Part shown: one piece after another, positions 31,911 to 43,874 of the stretch
How the letters are laid out: every line of letters begins with the position of its first letter
How positions within the stretch are numbered: the stretch's first letter is position 1
Source of the DNA: Hordeum vulgare subsp. vulgare
Lineage: Eukaryota > Streptophyta > Magnoliopsida > Poales > Poaceae
Direction of reading: 5' to 3'
Assembly: GCF_904849725.1 (NCBI RefSeq)
Contig: NC_058521.1
Location: forward strand, 101,852,244 to 101,916,243
Length of the DNA stretch: 64,000 bases
Translations under genes and position numbers: made by a program
Notes under the pieces: generated by a model
The model's input: the letters and a program-made list of their open reading frames with translations, nothing else
Told to the model about the DNA's origin: nothing
The model's database searches: none

Positions 31911-34661
31911 ATTGAATCCTAAGATGAAAGAAGTAGTAAGAAAAGAAATACTAAAGCTCCTGGAAGCGGGTATTATCTATCCTGTTGCTCATAGCGATTG
32001 GGTGAGTCCGGTGCACTGCGTCCCTAAGAAGGGAGGCATTACCGTTGTCCCTAATGATAAGGATGAATTGATCCCACAGAGGATTATTATTGGCTATAGG
32101 ATGGTGATCGATTTTAGGAAATTGAATAAAGCCACTAGGAAAGATCATTACCCTTTGCCTTTTATCGACCAAATGCTAGAAAGGCTGTCTAAACACACAC
32201 ACTTCTGCTTTCTAGACGGTTATTCTGGTTTCTCCCAAATACCAGTTGCACAATCTGATCAGGAGAAAACCACTTTCACCTGCCCTTTCGGTACCTTTTC
32301 TTATAGACGTATGCCTTTTGGCTTATGTAATGCACCTGCCACCTGTCAAAGATGTATGATGGCTATATTCTCTGACTTTTGTGAAAAGATTGTCGAGGTT
32401 TTCATGGATGACTTTTCCGTTTACGGGTCTTCCTTTGATGATTGCCTCAGCAACCTTGATCGAGTCTTAGAGAGATGTGAAGACACCAATCTTGTCTTGA
32501 ATTGGGAGAAGTGCCACTTTATGGTCAATGAAGGCATCATCTTAGGACATAAATTTTCTGAAAGAGGTAGTGAAGTCGATAAGGCTAAGGTTGATGCAAT
32601 CGAGAAAATGCCATACCCCACAGATATCAAAGGTATAAGAAGTTTCCTTGGTCATGCTGGTTTCTATGGAAGGTTCATTAAAGACTTCTCTAAGATTTCT
32701 AGGCCTCTTACCAATCTCTTGCAAAAGCATATTCCTTTTGTTTTTGACGATAATTGTGAGGAAGCCTTCAAAATACTTCAGAGGGCTTTGATAACTGCAC
32801 CTATTATTCAACCACCTGATTGGAACTTACCTTTTGAGATCATGTGTGACGCTAGTTATTATGTTGTTGGTGCTGTTTTAGGGCAAAGAGTCGATAAGAA
32901 GGTGAATGTTATTCACTACGCTAGTAAAACTCTAGACGGTGCCCAGAGAAACTATGCTACTACGGAGAAGGAACTCTTAGCAGTCGTGTTTGCATGTGAA
33001 AAGTTTAGGTCTTACATAGTTGACTCCAAAGTCACTATTCACACTGATCATGCTGCTATTAAGTACCTCATGGAGAAGAAAGACGCTAAACCTAGACTTA
33101 TCAGATGGGTTCTCTTGCTACAAGAATTTGATTTGCACGTTGTCAACAGGAAGGGTGCTGATAACCCTGTAGCAGATAACTTGTCTAGGTTGGAGAACGT
33201 TCTTGATGACCCACAACCTATTGATGATAGCTTTCCCGATGAGCAAGTGAATGTCATCAATGCTTCATGTAGTGCACCGTGGTATGCTGATTATTCAAAC
33301 TATATCGTTGCCAAATACATACCACCTAGTTTCACGTACCAGCAACAGAAGAAATTCTTCTTTGACTTGAGACATTACTTTGGGATGATCCTCACCTTTA
33401 TAAGGAAGGAGTAGATGGTGTTATTAGACGTTGTGTACCTGAACATGAACAGGGATAGATCCTACAGAAGTGTTACTCCGAGGTCTATGGAGGACACCAT
33501 GCGGGAGATAGAACAGCACACAAGGTATTGCAATCAGGTTTCTATTGGCCCACTCTCTTCAAGGATGCCCGTAAGTTTGTTTTGTCTTGTGACGAATGGC
33601 AGAGAATAGGTAATATTAGCAAACGCCAAGAAATTCCTATGAACTATTCACTTGTCATTGAACCATTTGATGTTTGGGGCTTTGATTATATGGGACCTTT
33701 TCCAAAATCCAACGGGTATACTCATACCCTAGTTGTTGTTGATTACGTCACTAAGTGGGTAGAAGCTATCCCCACTAGTAGTGCTGATCACAACACCTCT
33801 ATCAGGATGCTGAAAGAAGTTATCTTCCCTAGATTTGGAGTCCCTAGATATCTAATGACCGATGATGGTTCACACTTCATTCATGGTGCCTTCCGTTAAA
33901 CGCTTGCTAAGTACGATGTCAACCATAGAATTGCGTCTCCCTACCATCCTCAGTCCAATGATCAAGTACATCCAAGCAATAGAGAGATTAAACTAATTCT
34001 GCAAAAGACTGTCAACAGGTCTAGAAAGAATTGGTCTAAGAAGCTCGATGATGCACTGTGGGCTTATAGAACTGCCTATAAGAATCCCATGGGCATGTCT
34101 CCGTACAAAATGGTGTATGGTAAAGCATGTCATCTACCTCTTGAGCTAGAGCATAAAGATTATTGGGAAATCAAAGAGCTCAACTTTGATTTCAAACTTG
34201 CCGGTGAGAAGAGGTTATTTGATATTAGCTCGCTTGATGAGTGGAGAACTCAGGCATATGAGAATGCCAAGTTGTTCAAAGAGAAGGTTAAGAGGTGGCA
34301 TGAAAAGAGGATACAAAAGCGTGAGTTCAATGTAGGTGATTATGTCTTGCTATATAACTCTCGTTTAAGATTCTTTGCAGGCAAACTTCTCTCTAAATGG
34401 GAAGGTCCCTATGTTGTTGAGGAAGTATATCGTTCCGGTGCTATCAAGATCAACAACACAGAAGGTAATTGTCCGAGAGTTGTAAATGGGCAGAGAATCA
34501 AGCATTATATCTCACGTACTCCCATAAATGTTGAAAGCAATATCATCAATACCATAACTCCGCAAGAATACCTAAGGGATATTTATCAGCCTGTTTCAGA
34601 CTCCGAAAACGAAGAGGTATGTGATTCGGTAAGAAAACAGAGTCCAAAACTTTTCCAGTAG
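31911..34661 (+). pseudogene. Gypsy pol continued: RT, RNase H, integrase, broken
   Basis: RT is well preserved: '[20 protein letters not shown]', '[20 protein letters not shown]', '[11 protein letters not shown]', and the active site F-M-D-D-F at 32401-32415. RNase H is marked by 'IMCDAS', '[16 protein letters not shown]' and '[12 protein letters not shown]'. A frameshift near 33380 and the stop at 33412-33414 end the first frame. Integrase continues in another frame ('FDYMGPFPKSNGYTHTLVV', 'MTDDGSHF') and is cut by TAA at 33897-33899. The third catalytic position, normally Glu, reads His at 33969-33971. The C-terminal part after 34089 ('SPYKMVYGKACHLPLELEHK', 'GDYVLLYNSRLRFFAGKL') is open to the TAG at 34659-34661. 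It could not make active integrase. Confidence 0.92.
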
Positions 34662-34948
34662 GAAATTTTCTCCGTTTTGCAATATTTGAAAAAAATACAA
34701 AAGTTGGAAGTAGTCCGGAAAGTGCGCGAGGAGGCGACAAGCCTGTACGACGCAGGCCCACCCCCTGGTCGCGCCGTGAGGGCTTGTGGCCACCTCGTGC
34801 GCCTCCCGGACTCCGTTTTCGTGCAGGGTACTCCTTCTGGTCTGAAAAAAATCATTACATATACTCCCGTTTGGTCTGACCTCTGCATCACGCAGATTTC
34901 CTCTGTTTTTCGTTTCGAGCCTGTTTTCTGCCATAGACCTAGGTCAAT

Positions 34949-35257
34949 ATGTCTTCTCAGGATTCAGAGGGGGAGAGCTATGTGGCTGATTACCTTGCTA
35001 ACCCCAAGGTCTATGGGGACTTTGATCCTTATGGCTGGACCTGTGATGAGGAAGGAGATTATGATTCCATGGGGAAGGAACAAACGAGTTCCGATGAAGA
35101 GGAGGCTCCTCTACCTCAACCTGGACGCATGCATGTGGAGTTCAAGAAGTCGAGCCTCCCTGACTCAAGGAAGAAGCCTAAGACCTTGTTTATCCCTTCT
35201 CGTTTCTTGCAGGAGAGTAAGCAGGAATTATGCCAAAGGGTGTTGAAGCTTGAATAG
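34949..35257 (+). CDS. Additional ORF downstream of integrase in the Gypsy element (102 aa)
   Basis: An open frame of 102 codons in the place where Athila-lineage elements may carry an env-like or accessory ORF. The product is acidic at the start ('MSSQDSEGESYVADYLANP'), rich in D/E and S, then basic ('DSRKKPKTLFIPSRFLQES'). No signal peptide or membrane segment is seen, so an envelope role is unlikely. After the stop, in the same frame, 'DDLREQNFMLKWKLNKLKTS' looks like a coiled-coil continuation, so the original ORF was probably longer. I know no function. Confidence 0.45.
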   Translation: MSSQDSEGESYVADYLANPKVYGDFDPYGWTCDEEGDYDSMGKEQTSSDEEEAPLPQPGRMHVEFKKSSLPDSRKKPKTLFIPSRFLQESKQELCQRVLKLE

Positions 35258-36899
35258 AAAAATGATGATCTGAGGGAGCAGAATTTTATGCTCAAGTGGA
35301 AATTAAACAAGCTCAAGACCTCTTCAACAACTCCTCCACCATCACCACCAAAGGAAGACAACCGAGCATTGGTATGGGCAATCCCCTTGGCTTGTGCCAA
35401 GCTTGGGGGAGTTGCCCCAGTATCATATCACCATCACATCTTTTGCCTTTACCTTTGTTTTAGTTCCCCTTTTCAGTTTTCTCTTTCTCTAGTAGATTAA
35501 AAGTCTTAGTGTTTTAGTCTTGAGTTTTGCTTTGTGTCACCCCCGATGTATTCGAGCTCGTGAGCCATATAATAAAGAGTGTCTTAGTTGAAGGGCTTTG
35601 CCTCATGCCATGATGAAAAGAGTGAGAATAGAACAAAAGCATGAAAGATCATGTAATGATCTTATGGGAAGTGTTGGCTTCACATATAAAAAGAATGAGG
35701 ATTAAAACTTGTTGAGGGTAGGCAAGGTAGACCTTGGTCATGGTTGCAATTAATAGGAAGTGATAAAGAAGGAGAGGTTCACATATAAATATATCATCTC
35801 TGACACCATCTATGATTGTGAACACTCACTAAACTATTGCATGCCTAGAAGTAGATGTTGGACAAGGAAGACAACATAATGAATTGTGTTTGCTTGGTTC
35901 CGAACAATGTTATATGATTAGAGATCCCTTAGCATGTGACGATTGCTTCCACCTCACATTAGCCGAAACTCCCGCACCAAGTAGAGATACTACTTGTGCA
36001 TCCATAAACCTTCAACCCAGTTTTGCCATGAGAGTCCACCATACCTACCTATGGATTGAATAAGATCCCTCAAGTAAGTTGTCGTCGGTGCAAGCAATAA
36101 AAATTGCTCTCTAATATGTATGATCTATTAGTGTGTGGAAAATAAGCTTTGTACGAACCTGTGATGAGGAAGACATAAAAGCGACAGACTGCATAATAAA
36201 GTTCTTTATCACAGGGGGCAATATAAAGTGATGTTCCTCCGCACTAAGAGGACACGCATCCCAACCTCAAAAGCGCATGACAACCTCTGCTTCCCTCTGT
36301 GAAGGGCCTATCTTGTACCTTTACTTTTTGCCCTTGAAAGAGTCATGGTGATCTTCGCCAATTCCCTACTCCGCCTTTATCTTGGCTAACGTCATATGCT
36401 TGGGAAAGATCTATATTCATATGTCAACTTGCAGGTAAGTATTCATGAATTATTATTGTTGACATTACCCTTGAGGTAAGCAGTTGGGAGGCAAAACTAT
36501 AAGCCCCTATCTTCCTCTGTGTCCAGCTGAAACTTTGATCTCATGAGTACCACGTGAGTTGTAGCAATTGTGGAGAACGAAAGAATGATTGAGTATGTCG
36601 ATTTGCTTTACAAGCTCTTATTTGACTCTTTCTGATGTTGTGATAAATTGCAATTGCTTCAATGACTAAAGGCTATCGGTTGTTACTTCTCGATAAGGTT
36701 CTTGATCCATGCTTTACTTTGTGAAGGAATTATCACTTTAGCATGAGAGATTATATGCTAGTATTGCTGTTCTGATCATGATCATGATGCATGCATGTTC
36801 GTATCTTGTTTTGTCGACACCTCTCTCCCTAAACATGTCGACATATTTATTGAGCTAGGCTTTCGCTTGAGGACAAGCGAGGTCTAAGCTTGGGGGAGT
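35258..36899 (+). other. Non-coding 3' internal region of the Gypsy element, with polypurine tract
   Basis: About 1.6 kb without ORFs. It ends in 'ggacaagcgaggtctaagct' followed by tgggggagt. The run aagcttgggggag (36886-36898) is the polypurine tract that primes plus-strand synthesis. A long non-coding 3' stretch is usual in this lineage. Confidence 0.7.
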
Positions 36900-38422
36900 T
36901 GATACGTCCATTTTGCATCATGTTTTCAAGTTGATATTTATCGCTTCTTGGGCTGTTATTTCACTTCACGGTACAATTATTATGCCTTTTCTCTCTTATT
37001 TTGCAAGGTTTACATGAAGAGGGAGAATGCCGGCAGCTGGAACTCTGGCCTGAAAGTGGAGCAAAGTTGAGATACCTATTCTGCGCAACTCCAAACGCCG
37101 TAAAAATCAACGAGGATTTTTTTCGGATTTATAAAAAATACTGGGCCGAAGAAGTGCCAGAGGGGCGCCAGGGGTTGGCCACAAGCCTGCACGGCGCGGC
37201 CACCCCCCAGGCCGTGCCATGAGGGCTTGTGGGCAACCTGCTGGCCCACTTGCCCCCCTCTTCTGCTATATGAAGGGTTTCGTCCAGGAAAAAAATCAGG
37301 GAGGAGCTTTTTCGTGGTCTCGCCGCCGCCACGAGGCGGAACTTGAGCAGAACCAATCTAGAGCTCCGGCAGGACGATCCTGCCGGGGAAACTTCCCTCC
37401 CGGAGGGGGAAATCGTTGCCATCGTCATCACCAACACTCCTCTCATTGGAGGGGACTCGTCACCATCAACATCTTCATAAGCACCATGTCATCTCCAAAC
37501 CCTAGTTCATCTCTTGTAACCAATCTCCGTCTCGCGACTCCGATTGGTACTTGTAAGGTTGCTGGTAGTGTTGATTACTCTTTGTAGTTGATGCTAGTTG
37601 GATTACTTGGTGGAAGAGTTTATGTTCAGATCCTTGATGCTACTCATTACCTCTCTGGTCATGAATATGATTATGCTTTGTGAGCAGTTACTTTTGTTCC
37701 AGAGGACATGGGATAAGTCATGCTAATAGTAGTCATGTGAATTTGGTATTCGTTCGGTAATTTGATATGTTGTATGTTGTTTTTCCTCTATGGTGTTATG
37801 TGAACGTCGACTACATAACACTGCACCATTATTTGGGCCTAGAGGAAGGCATTGGGAATTAGCAAGTAGATGATGGGTTGCTAGAGTGACAGAAGCTTAA
37901 ACCCTAGTTTATGCGTTGCTTCGTAAGGGGCTGATTTGGATCCACTAGTTTAATGATATGGTTAGACTTCGTCCTAATTCTTCTTTCGTAGTTGCGGATG
38001 CTTGCAAGAGGGGTTAATCATAAGTGGGATTCTTGTCCAAGTAAGGGCAGTACCCAAGCGCCGGTCCACCCAAATATCAAACTATCAAAGTAACGAACGC
38101 GAATCATATGAACATGATGAAAACTAGCATGACAGAAATTCCCGTGTGTCCTCGGGAGCGTTTTTCCTCCTATAAGACTTTGTCCAGGCTTGTCCCTTGC
38201 TACAAAAGGGATTGGGACACTTTGCTGCATCGTTGCTACTTTTGTTACTTGTTGCTTGCTACAAATCATCTCACCACACAATCACTTGTTACCGACAATT
38301 TCAGTGCGTGCAGATTTTACCTTGCTGAAAACCACTTGTCAGATCCTTCTGCTCCTCGTTGGGTTCGACACGCTTACTTATCGAAAGGACTACGATTGAT
38401 CCCCTATACTTGTGGGTCATCA
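36900..38422 (+). repeat. Right LTR of the Gypsy element (1523 bp)
   Basis: Same ends as the left LTR (tgatacgtcc to gggtcatca), followed by the duplicated target GGGCT at 38423-38427. Confidence 0.93.
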
Positions 38423-38427
38423 GGGCT

Positions 38428-38876
38428 TCGCCAAGCGCCTCCGGAACTGCGAACGAGGAAGAACGGAAGAGACGGGAGGGAGAGGGCCGCCTCAAGGGAG
38501 AGAAGTTGTTGTATTCAGCCCTCCCCTCCCCTCCACTAATTATAGGAGGCAAGGGGCGGTAGGCGCGTAGCCCTAACCCTTCGTCCAAGGGAGGGGCGCC
38601 GACAAAGAGGGATGAGTCCTCCTTCCCCAAGGCACCTCCTAGGTGCCTTCCCCTTTAGGGTTTCCTACCCCCTAGCTGCATGAGCCCTTGGGGCTGGCCC
38701 AACAAGGCTTGGACGCCCCCTTACAGACCATGCACGTCCTAGAGGTTGGAGGGACCCTTCTGGAACCTCCTAGATGCTTCCCGTACAATACCGATAAAAC
38801 CCGAAACTTTTTCGGTAGCCAAAATATGACTTCCCATATATAAATCTTTACCTCCGGGCCATTCTGGAGCTCCTCG
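38428..38876 (-). mobile_element. Angela-type LTR, inverted, part 2
   Basis: Continues the LTR begun at 19248; 'gggcttcgccaagc' spans the insertion point. The inverse strand carries 'cctataattagtggagggg' near 38540 as the TATA region. It stops at 38876 where another Copia LTR begins with TG, so its remaining part is either beyond the window or deleted. Confidence 0.65.
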
Positions 38877-40195
38877 TGTAAGTGCATCTAGTGTCCCTTA
38901 GTGATTTTGGTGGTTTGAAGACTTATAGGTTAAGAGACTGATATGTTTGTGAGTGTACACGGGCTCTATAAGTCACTGAGGAGTTTGAGTTATTCGATGA
39001 ATATTGACCCTTAAAAATGAATGTCTTCGGGGTGAAGACTTTGGTAATTCCTTGAAGACTTTGATCGCGAAGAAATTGCAAATAAATTGATATTCCTCAT
39101 GAAGATATTGAAGATGAGGAATTCGGTGTGTCCCGAAGAAAACACTCTAAAGACTTTGCAGCTTGAAGATTTACTCTTTCTGTTTCATTTTCTTCTTACT
39201 TGAGTCATAGGAACACCGTACTGTTAAAGGGGGTCGAGATAAAACTATGGAACGAATTTCCTCATGATGCTCAACCCAAACCTACATCTGCCAAAGCCTC
39301 GGAGTGAGGAATATGAGAGACATGAGGACTTTCACAGTTGAAAGTTCTGACCATTGCGCGCCATGCGCCACCTGTCATAGATCTTATCCACCCAACGGTC
39401 ATATTGTTAAAGGACATTTATGTCAAATCATGTCGGGATGCTCCCATGCTATAAATAGCCACCCCCACAACCACTAGTTGGTGGGATGCTCCGAGAGAAA
39501 CCGACACTAGTCATTTAGAGCCATTCAAATTTCTCAGAGCCTTTGAGTGAAGGTCATCAAGTGAGGAAATACCCCAAACACCCAAACCCAAACCAAAACC
39601 CAAGTGATTGAGCATCACTGAAGAAGTTATTCTTGTATGGAACCGACGCTTGTTACCTTTGAGGACCGTGCATCCTCCATACGGCTGAGCATCATGGTCT
39701 AGAGCATCCAGCAGTCAATTGTGGATCGTCGGGTGACCAAGTTTGTGAGGGTTTGGAAGTCTGCCCTGAAGACTTACCACGAGTGTTGGGCGAGGACTGT
39801 GTGTCCTTAGCTCAAGGAGAATACGGTAGGGATTGTGTGTCCTTTGGTTTCAATACCAAGCCGCTCCAAACCAGACGTACAACTGTCAGAACAGTTGGAA
39901 CTCGGTCATCAACAACTGTCTTCATCGAGCTACTGGTTCTATTTCCTCAACCTTCTCATTTCCTCAATTGCATGTTGAAGACTTTCATCTGTATTGTTTG
40001 AAGAATTTGACTGAAGACTTTCACTGAATTCCTCACGTCAAATTCTTCACCTGAGTTAATCTTCACCTGCTTATCCTGTACTATTTCTGCTACAATCAGT
40101 TCATGATTGAGGACTTTCCTCACTAGGAATTTCCTTAGTGATGAAATTGTAAAAACCGCCTATTCACCCCCTCTAGTCGATATAACGCACTTTCA
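38877..40195 (+). repeat. Left LTR of a Copia element of unassigned family (1319 bp)
   Basis: tgtaagtgcatctagtgtcc to acgcactttca, followed after two bases by a canonical primer binding site. It is rich in 'gaagact' and 'gaggaa' motifs. 'ctataaatagccacc' near 39450 fits a TATA box for its transcript. No right LTR is in the window. CCTCG at 38872-38876 is the candidate target duplication. Confidence 0.8.
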
Positions 40196-40197
40196 AT

Positions 40198-40209
40198 TGG
40201 TATCAGAGC
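40198..40209 (+). other. Primer binding site, initiator tRNA-Met type
   Basis: tggtatcagagc directly after the LTR is the standard plant Copia primer binding site, complementary to the 3' end of initiator tRNA-Met. Confidence 0.9.
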
Positions 40210-40277
40210 GAGGTACTCCCTTGTTGTGTGTGATTTTGGTTTAACCGCCTGGAGTTTTAGTTATCTCGACCGCAAGT

Positions 40278-40600
40278 ATGATCAAGGTTACTGCAGAATG
40301 TCCTACCTTTGAAGGAAAGGACTTTCCCTACTGGAAGACCAAGATGCATCTTCAAGTAATTAACAATGATCTCTGGTATATTGTGGAAAATGGTATTCCC
40401 TCCATCACTGCTACTGTCTCTACCACTGATGTGAAGAAGTTCAAGCAACTTGACTCGCAAGCGAAGAATATCATCTGTAGCCACCCGAGCAAATGTTAGT
40501 ATGGTAGAGTTAGTGTTTTGGGCACATCGAAGCTTATCTGGGATAGGCTGTCCAAAGTCAATGAGGGAGTCTCAACACAGCGTGACTCTCGTGTCGATAT
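40278..40600 (+). pseudogene. Copia gag fragment, interrupted
   Basis: 'CPTFEGKDFPYWKTKMHLQV' and 'NNDLWYIVENG' are typical of the N-terminus of Copia gag. A TAG at 40497-40499 breaks the frame, which then continues ('YGRVSVLGTSKLIWDRLSKV') until the Angela LTR starts at 40601. The rest of the element lies beyond the nested insertions. Confidence 0.75.
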
Positions 40601-41638
40601 TGTTGGAAATATGCCCTAGAGGCAATAATAAAGTGGTTATTATTATATTTCCTAGTTCATGATAATTTTCTATTATTCATGCTATAATTGTATTAACCGG
40701 AAATCGTAATACATGTGTGAATATATATATCACAATGTGTCCCTAGTGAGCCTCTAGTTGGCTAGCACGTTGATCAATAGATGATCATGGTTTCCTGATC
40801 ATGGACATTGGATGTCATTGTTAACGGGATCACATCATTGGGGAATGATGTGATGGACAAGACCCGGTCCTAAGCATAACACTACATCGTGTTGTTCGTG
40901 TGCTAAGGCTTTTCTAATGTCAAGTATCATTCCTTAGACCATGAGATTGTGCAACTCCTGGATACCGTAGGAGTGCTGTGGGTGTATCAAATGTCACAAC
41001 GTGACTGGGTGATTATAAAGGTACACTATGGGTATCTCCGAAAGTGTCTGTTGGGTTGGTACGAATCGAGACTGGGATTTGTCACTCCATGTGACGGAGA
41101 GGTATCTCTGGGCCCACTCTGTAATGCATCATCATACTGAGCTCAATGTGACTAAGGAGTTAGACACGGGATGATGTGTTGCAGAACGAGTAAAGATACT
41201 TGCCAGTAACGAGATTGAACAAGATATAGGGATACCAACGATCGAATCTCGGGCAAGTATCATACCGTAGACAAAGGGAATTGCATATGGGATTGATCGA
41301 ATCCCCGACATCGTGGTTCATCCGATGAGATCATCGTGGAACATGTGGGAACCAACATGGATATCCAGACCCTGCTGTTGGTTATTGACCGGATAGGTGT
41401 CTCGGTCATGTCTGCATGGTTCCCAAACCCGTACGTTCTACACACTAAAGGTTCGATGACGCTAGGGTTATTATGGGAATAGTATACATGGTTACTGAAT
41501 GTTGTTCAGAGTCCCAGATGAGATCCAGGATGTCACGAGGAGTTCTGGAATGGTACGGAGGTAAAGATTCATATATAGGAAGTGGAGTTTTGATCGTCGG
41601 AAGAGTTTTGGAGATTGTCGGTATTGTACCGGGGCCAC
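40601..41638 (+). mobile_element. Angela-type Copia LTR, 5' part
   Basis: tgttggaaatatgcccta, then 'ataattgtattaaccggaaa' and 'ggatgatgtgttgcagaacg' are Angela LTR features. The candidate target duplication is GATAT (40596-40600). It is interrupted at 41639 by a Sabrina-like LTR; the remainder should lie right of the window. Confidence 0.8.
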
Positions 41639-43874
41639 TGATGTCTACTACCGAACCTTCTCCTTGTAGATGTTGTTGGGCCTCCAAGTGCAGAGGGTTG
41701 TAGGACAGTAGAAATTTTCCCTCAAGTGGGTGACCTAAGGTTTATCAATCCGCGGGAAGCGTAGGATGAAGATGGTCTCTCTCAAGCAACCCTGCAACCA
41801 AATAACAAAGAGTCTCTTGTGTCCCCAACACACCCAACACAATGGTAAGTTGTATAGGTGCACTAGTTCGGCGAAGAGATGGTGAAACAAGTGCAATATG
41901 GATGGTGGATATAGGTTTTTGTAATCTGAAATTACAAAAACAGCAAGGTATCAAATGGTAAAAGTGAGCACGAACGGTATTGCAATGCGTGGAAACAAGG
42001 CCTAGGGTTCATACTTTCACTAGTGAAGTTCTCTCAACAAAGATAACATAATTGGATCATACAACTAGCCCTCAACATGCAACAAAGAGTCACTCCAAAG
42101 TCACTAATAGCGGAGAACAAACGAAGAGATTATTGTCGGGTACGAAACCACCACCAAGTTATTCTTTCTGATCGGTCTATCATAGAGTTCGTACTAGAAT
42201 AACACCTTAAGATACATATCAACCAATGCCCTAATGTCACCTAGATACTCCATTGTCACCTCAAGTATCCGTGGGCATGATTATACTATATGCATCACAC
42301 AATCTCAGAATCATCTATTCAACCAACACATAGAACTTCAAAGAGTGCCCCAAAGTTTCTACCGGAGAGTCAAAACGTGTGCCAACCCCTATGCATAGGT
42401 TCCCAATGTCACAAACCCGCAAGTTGATCACCAAAACATACGTCGAGTACTCACATGAATCCACGTGTGCCAACCCATATGCATAGGTTCCCAATGTCAC
42501 AAACCCGCAAGTTGATCACCACAGATAGACACGTGCAAGACATACATCAAGTGTTCTCAAAGACTCAATCCGATAAGATAACTTCAAAGGGGAAACTCAA
42601 TTCATTACAAGAAGGGAGAGGGGGAAGAACATCATAAGATCCAACTATAGTAGCAAAGCCCACGGTACATCGAGATCAAGACATCTCAAGAACACGAGAG
42701 AGAGAGAGATCAAACACATAGCTACTGGTACATACCCTCAGCCCCGAGGGAGAACTACTCCCTCCTCATCATGGAGATCGTCGGGATGATGAAGATGGCC
42801 ACCGGAGATGGATTCCCCCTCCGGCAGGGTGCCGGAACGGGCTCCAGATTGGTTTTTGGTGGCTACAGAAGCTTGCAGCGACGGAACTCCCGATCTAGGT
42901 TTCTTTCTGGGGGTTTCTGAATTTATAGGAATTTATGGCGGTGGAATTGCGTCAGTTGGGCCCACGAGGGGGTCACAAGCCTGCACGGTGCGACCTGGGG
43001 GGTAGGCCGCGCCCCATGGGCTTGTGACTCCCTCGTGGCTCTTCTGGCCTTCTTCCAAAGCTTCGGGGGTCTCTTTTGGTCCAAATAAAATCATCATAAA
43101 GTTTCATTCCATTTGGACTCCGTCTGAAAAAGGGTCAAAAACACGGGAAAAATAGAAACTGGCACTTGGCAGTGAGTTAATAGGTTAGTCCCAAAAAAGA
43201 TATAAAAGGCATGCAAAACATCCAAAGTTTGACAAGATAAAAGAATGAAACCATAAAAAATTATAGATACGTTGGAGACGTATCAAGCATCCCCAAGCTT
43301 AACTCCTGCTCGTCCTTGAGTAGGGAAGTGATAAAGAATGATTTTTTGATGTGGGATTCTACCTAGCATAGTTGTCCTTTGCAACTTATTTCACGTGACA
43401 TGAATGTTCAGATCCGTAAGATTCGAAACAATAGTTTGCTATTGACGTGAAAACAATAATACTTCAAGCAAACTAGCAAGGTAATCATGAACTTTCAAAA
43501 TAACAAGGCCAATGAAAGTTATCCCTCCAAAATCATATAGTCTGGCTATGCTCCATCATCCTCACACAACTAATGTAAATCATGCACAACCCCGGAATTG
43601 GCCAAGTAATTGTTTTCGCACTCTTACTTTCTCAAACTTTTTATAACTATCACGCAATACATGAGCGTGATCCATGGATATAGCACTATAGGTGGAATAG
43701 AGTCTGGTGGTGGTTGTGAGACAAAAAGGAGGAGATGGTCACATTGACTCGGCGTATCAAAAGGCTATGGAGATGCCCATTAATAGATATCAATGTGAAT
43801 GAGTAGCGATTGCCATACAAGAGATGCACTAGAGCTATAAGTATGTGAAATCTCAAAAGTAGAACTAGTGGGTG
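41639..43874 (-). mobile_element. Sabrina-like Gypsy element, minus strand: 3' LTR plus interior start
   Basis: LTR 41639-43285, read inverted: it ends 'gatacgttggagacgtatca'. Next to it the inverse polypurine tract agcatccccaagctt (43286-43300) shows that the interior lies to the right. The interior to 43874 is collinear with 56317-56904 of the element below. The candidate target duplication at the left is GCCAC (41634-41638). It is interrupted at 43875 by a Copia element. The LTR holds a GC-rich hairpin at 42962-43038. Confidence 0.8.

Larger units (their letters stand above)
19589..38422 (+). mobile_element. Athila-lineage Gypsy LTR retrotransposon, itself split by a Copia element
   Basis: Complete element: LTRs 19589-21116 and 36900-38422, each from TGATACGTCC to GGGTCATCA. 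A perfect 5-bp target duplication GGGCT flanks it (19584-19588 and 38423-38427). The primer binding site is near 21128; the polypurine tract aagcttgggggag lies directly before the right LTR. It encodes gag, protease, RT, RNase H and integrase in one orientation, then an extra ORF, all damaged except the last. The gag and protease features point to the Athila lineage (families such as WHAM/Sabrina in Triticeae). Without the nested Copia it is about 10.2 kb. Confidence 0.93.

Noticed and set aside
39753..40027. Two overlapping ORFs in the Copia LTR
   Set aside because: They lie wholly within LTR DNA, overlap in different frames and resemble no family.
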